A stretch of 64,000 nucleotides of DNA from Ciona intestinalis (lineage: Eukaryota > Chordata > Ascidiacea > Phlebobranchia > Cionidae), in the NCBI RefSeq assembly GCF_000224145.3, contig NC_020179.2:302571-366570 (forward strand). The letters are read 5' to 3'. Shown one piece after another: positions 51,975-64,000 of the stretch. The first letter of the stretch is position 1, and each line of letters begins with the position of its first letter. Both the position numbers and the translations under genes were made by a program. The notes under the pieces are model-generated. The model was not told the DNA's origin, searched no databases, and saw only the letters and a list, made by a program, of their open reading frames with translations.

Positions 51975-52235
51975 TTTCTGTAAGGAACCGTTAAGTGTTT
52001 TGCCCAATAACACTGACGACCACAATGGTAGCAGCGATGAGCCTTAAACCCATGTCTAGGTTAAAGTCTTGCGTGCTAACCACTGTGTAGTGGATAGTAT
52101 AAGTTATAATACTCACCAACAAAGTTACATAAGTGGTAACTTGTAGGCTAGCATGAGATGTATGAAACAAAATACCTGTGCTATAACAACTGTTGTTGTC
52201 CCGCCATGAGAGTATAAATAAGTTAATTTATTTTT
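51975..52235. mobile_element. Two opposed SINE pieces
   Basis: A reverse head (TTAAGTGTTTTGCCCAATAA to GTGCTAACCACTGTG) is followed by a forward tail (GTTACATAAGTGGTAACTTG to GAGAGTATAAATAAG). Confidence 0.65.
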
Positions 52236-52610
52236 CCATATTATACAGTAGACGTTTATTGCTAAAGTTGTCTTACTGTACTACAAGCTTATCATCCACA
52301 TATATTACGGTAACAAAAATCAATTGGTTTATTTCAGCAAGTGACCGTAAATATAGACGGGATTAGCACAACAACGTTAAGACTGCCTGTTATCAGGCAG
52401 CTAGATCAGCACGGCAAAGATATACAGCATAGGGGTGTGTGCAAATCATAATGTACTTTGTACCATAAGATACCAATTACTGCGATAAAGAAACAGAGAC
52501 TAATTCGGAAAAATTCTAAAACCACAACACCTACAAAAATAATGTTAACGACGCTGCGTCAAGGTGTATTTCATTACCGTACCTTTAAACGGGTGAAACA
52601 CCTATGTACT

Positions 52611-52808
52611 ATATAGTAGGGCGGGGTAAGATGGGACATGTTATATTTCTCTTTTCTCATCCCATTTGGTAGTAAATAAAGAATATTTAAAGAATTATAT
52701 GAACGTAGCGCCGTAACTCTAAGAGAGTTTTGTTGATTGTTTATAACACGATTAGGAAATATGGGATTCAGGTGCTAACGATATCCCATCTTACCCCATA
52801 GTACTATA
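52611..52808. mobile_element. M-family MITE
   Basis: TAGTAGGGCGGGGTAAGATG to ATCCCATCTTACCCCATAGT, full length. Its end lies next to the BK stop codon, so it would be part of the BK 3' UTR. Confidence 0.85.
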
Positions 52809-52812
52809 CACA

Positions 52813-63967
<11,155 letters not shown>

Positions 63968-64000
63968 CTGAAAAAAAGATCAAATTTTTAGACATTAAAT

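Larger units (their letters stand above)
51514..52812. other. Intergenic region, lectin gene to BK channel gene
   Basis: The lectin promoter should lie just above 51513. The interval holds opposed SINE pieces (about 51975-52235) and one M-family MITE (52611-52808) that abuts the end of the BK coding sequence. No gene is seen. Confidence 0.55.

Overview
The window is eukaryotic genomic DNA, most likely from a tunicate of the genus Ciona. The evidence is a compact AT-rich sequence, short GT-AG introns, proteins that match chordate families closely, and dense short repeats of a kind reported from Ciona (MITEs with a GGGTGGGGTAAGATGGGACA-type terminus, and a tRNA-headed composite SINE). The species is an inference. 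Three N gaps (11655-12154, 23017-23124, 50727-50776) and two one-base frame anomalies in conserved genes suggest a draft assembly.

Layout from left to right. GALNT7-like glycosyltransferase, minus strand, C-terminus off the left edge (662-10453), with an unrecognised four-exon gene nested in its largest intron on the plus strand (3865-7320). EXOSC10/Rrp6 exosome nuclease, plus (11498-15255), diverging from GALNT7 across about 1 kb. A 32-exon receptor, minus (15928-23806): signal peptide, C-type lectin domain, eight nearly identical cbEGF exons, two EGFs, a second C-type lectin domain, EGF, one membrane span and two tyrosine-phosphatase folds that have both lost the catalytic Cys and Arg. A TKL-like protein kinase whose catalytic-loop Asp is Asn, plus (25429-29114). 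A CNBD2-like cyclic-nucleotide-binding protein, plus (30597-39197). An orphan seven-span receptor, plus (40104-43739). A small orphan gene, plus (44219-45809). A type II membrane intelectin-like lectin, minus (46765-51513), whose lectin fold is split by a 228-residue cassette. The cytoplasmic half of a BK (KCNMA1/slo) channel, minus (52813 to beyond the right edge), with two tandem versions of the exon that carries the CXXCH heme-regulatory motif.

Exons were joined by hand from splice consensus, reading phase and family similarity. Nearly all junctions are phase consistent, but boundaries may be off by a base or two. No prokaryotic operon logic, CRISPR array, rRNA or retrovirus-like element was seen. 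Intergenic and intronic DNA is dominated by the two short repeat families plus three other terminal-inverted-repeat elements.

The genes do not form one pathway. The strongest candidates for undescribed biology are the lectin/EGF receptor with tandem dead phosphatase domains, the split intelectin-like lectin, and the heme-motif exon pair of the BK channel.
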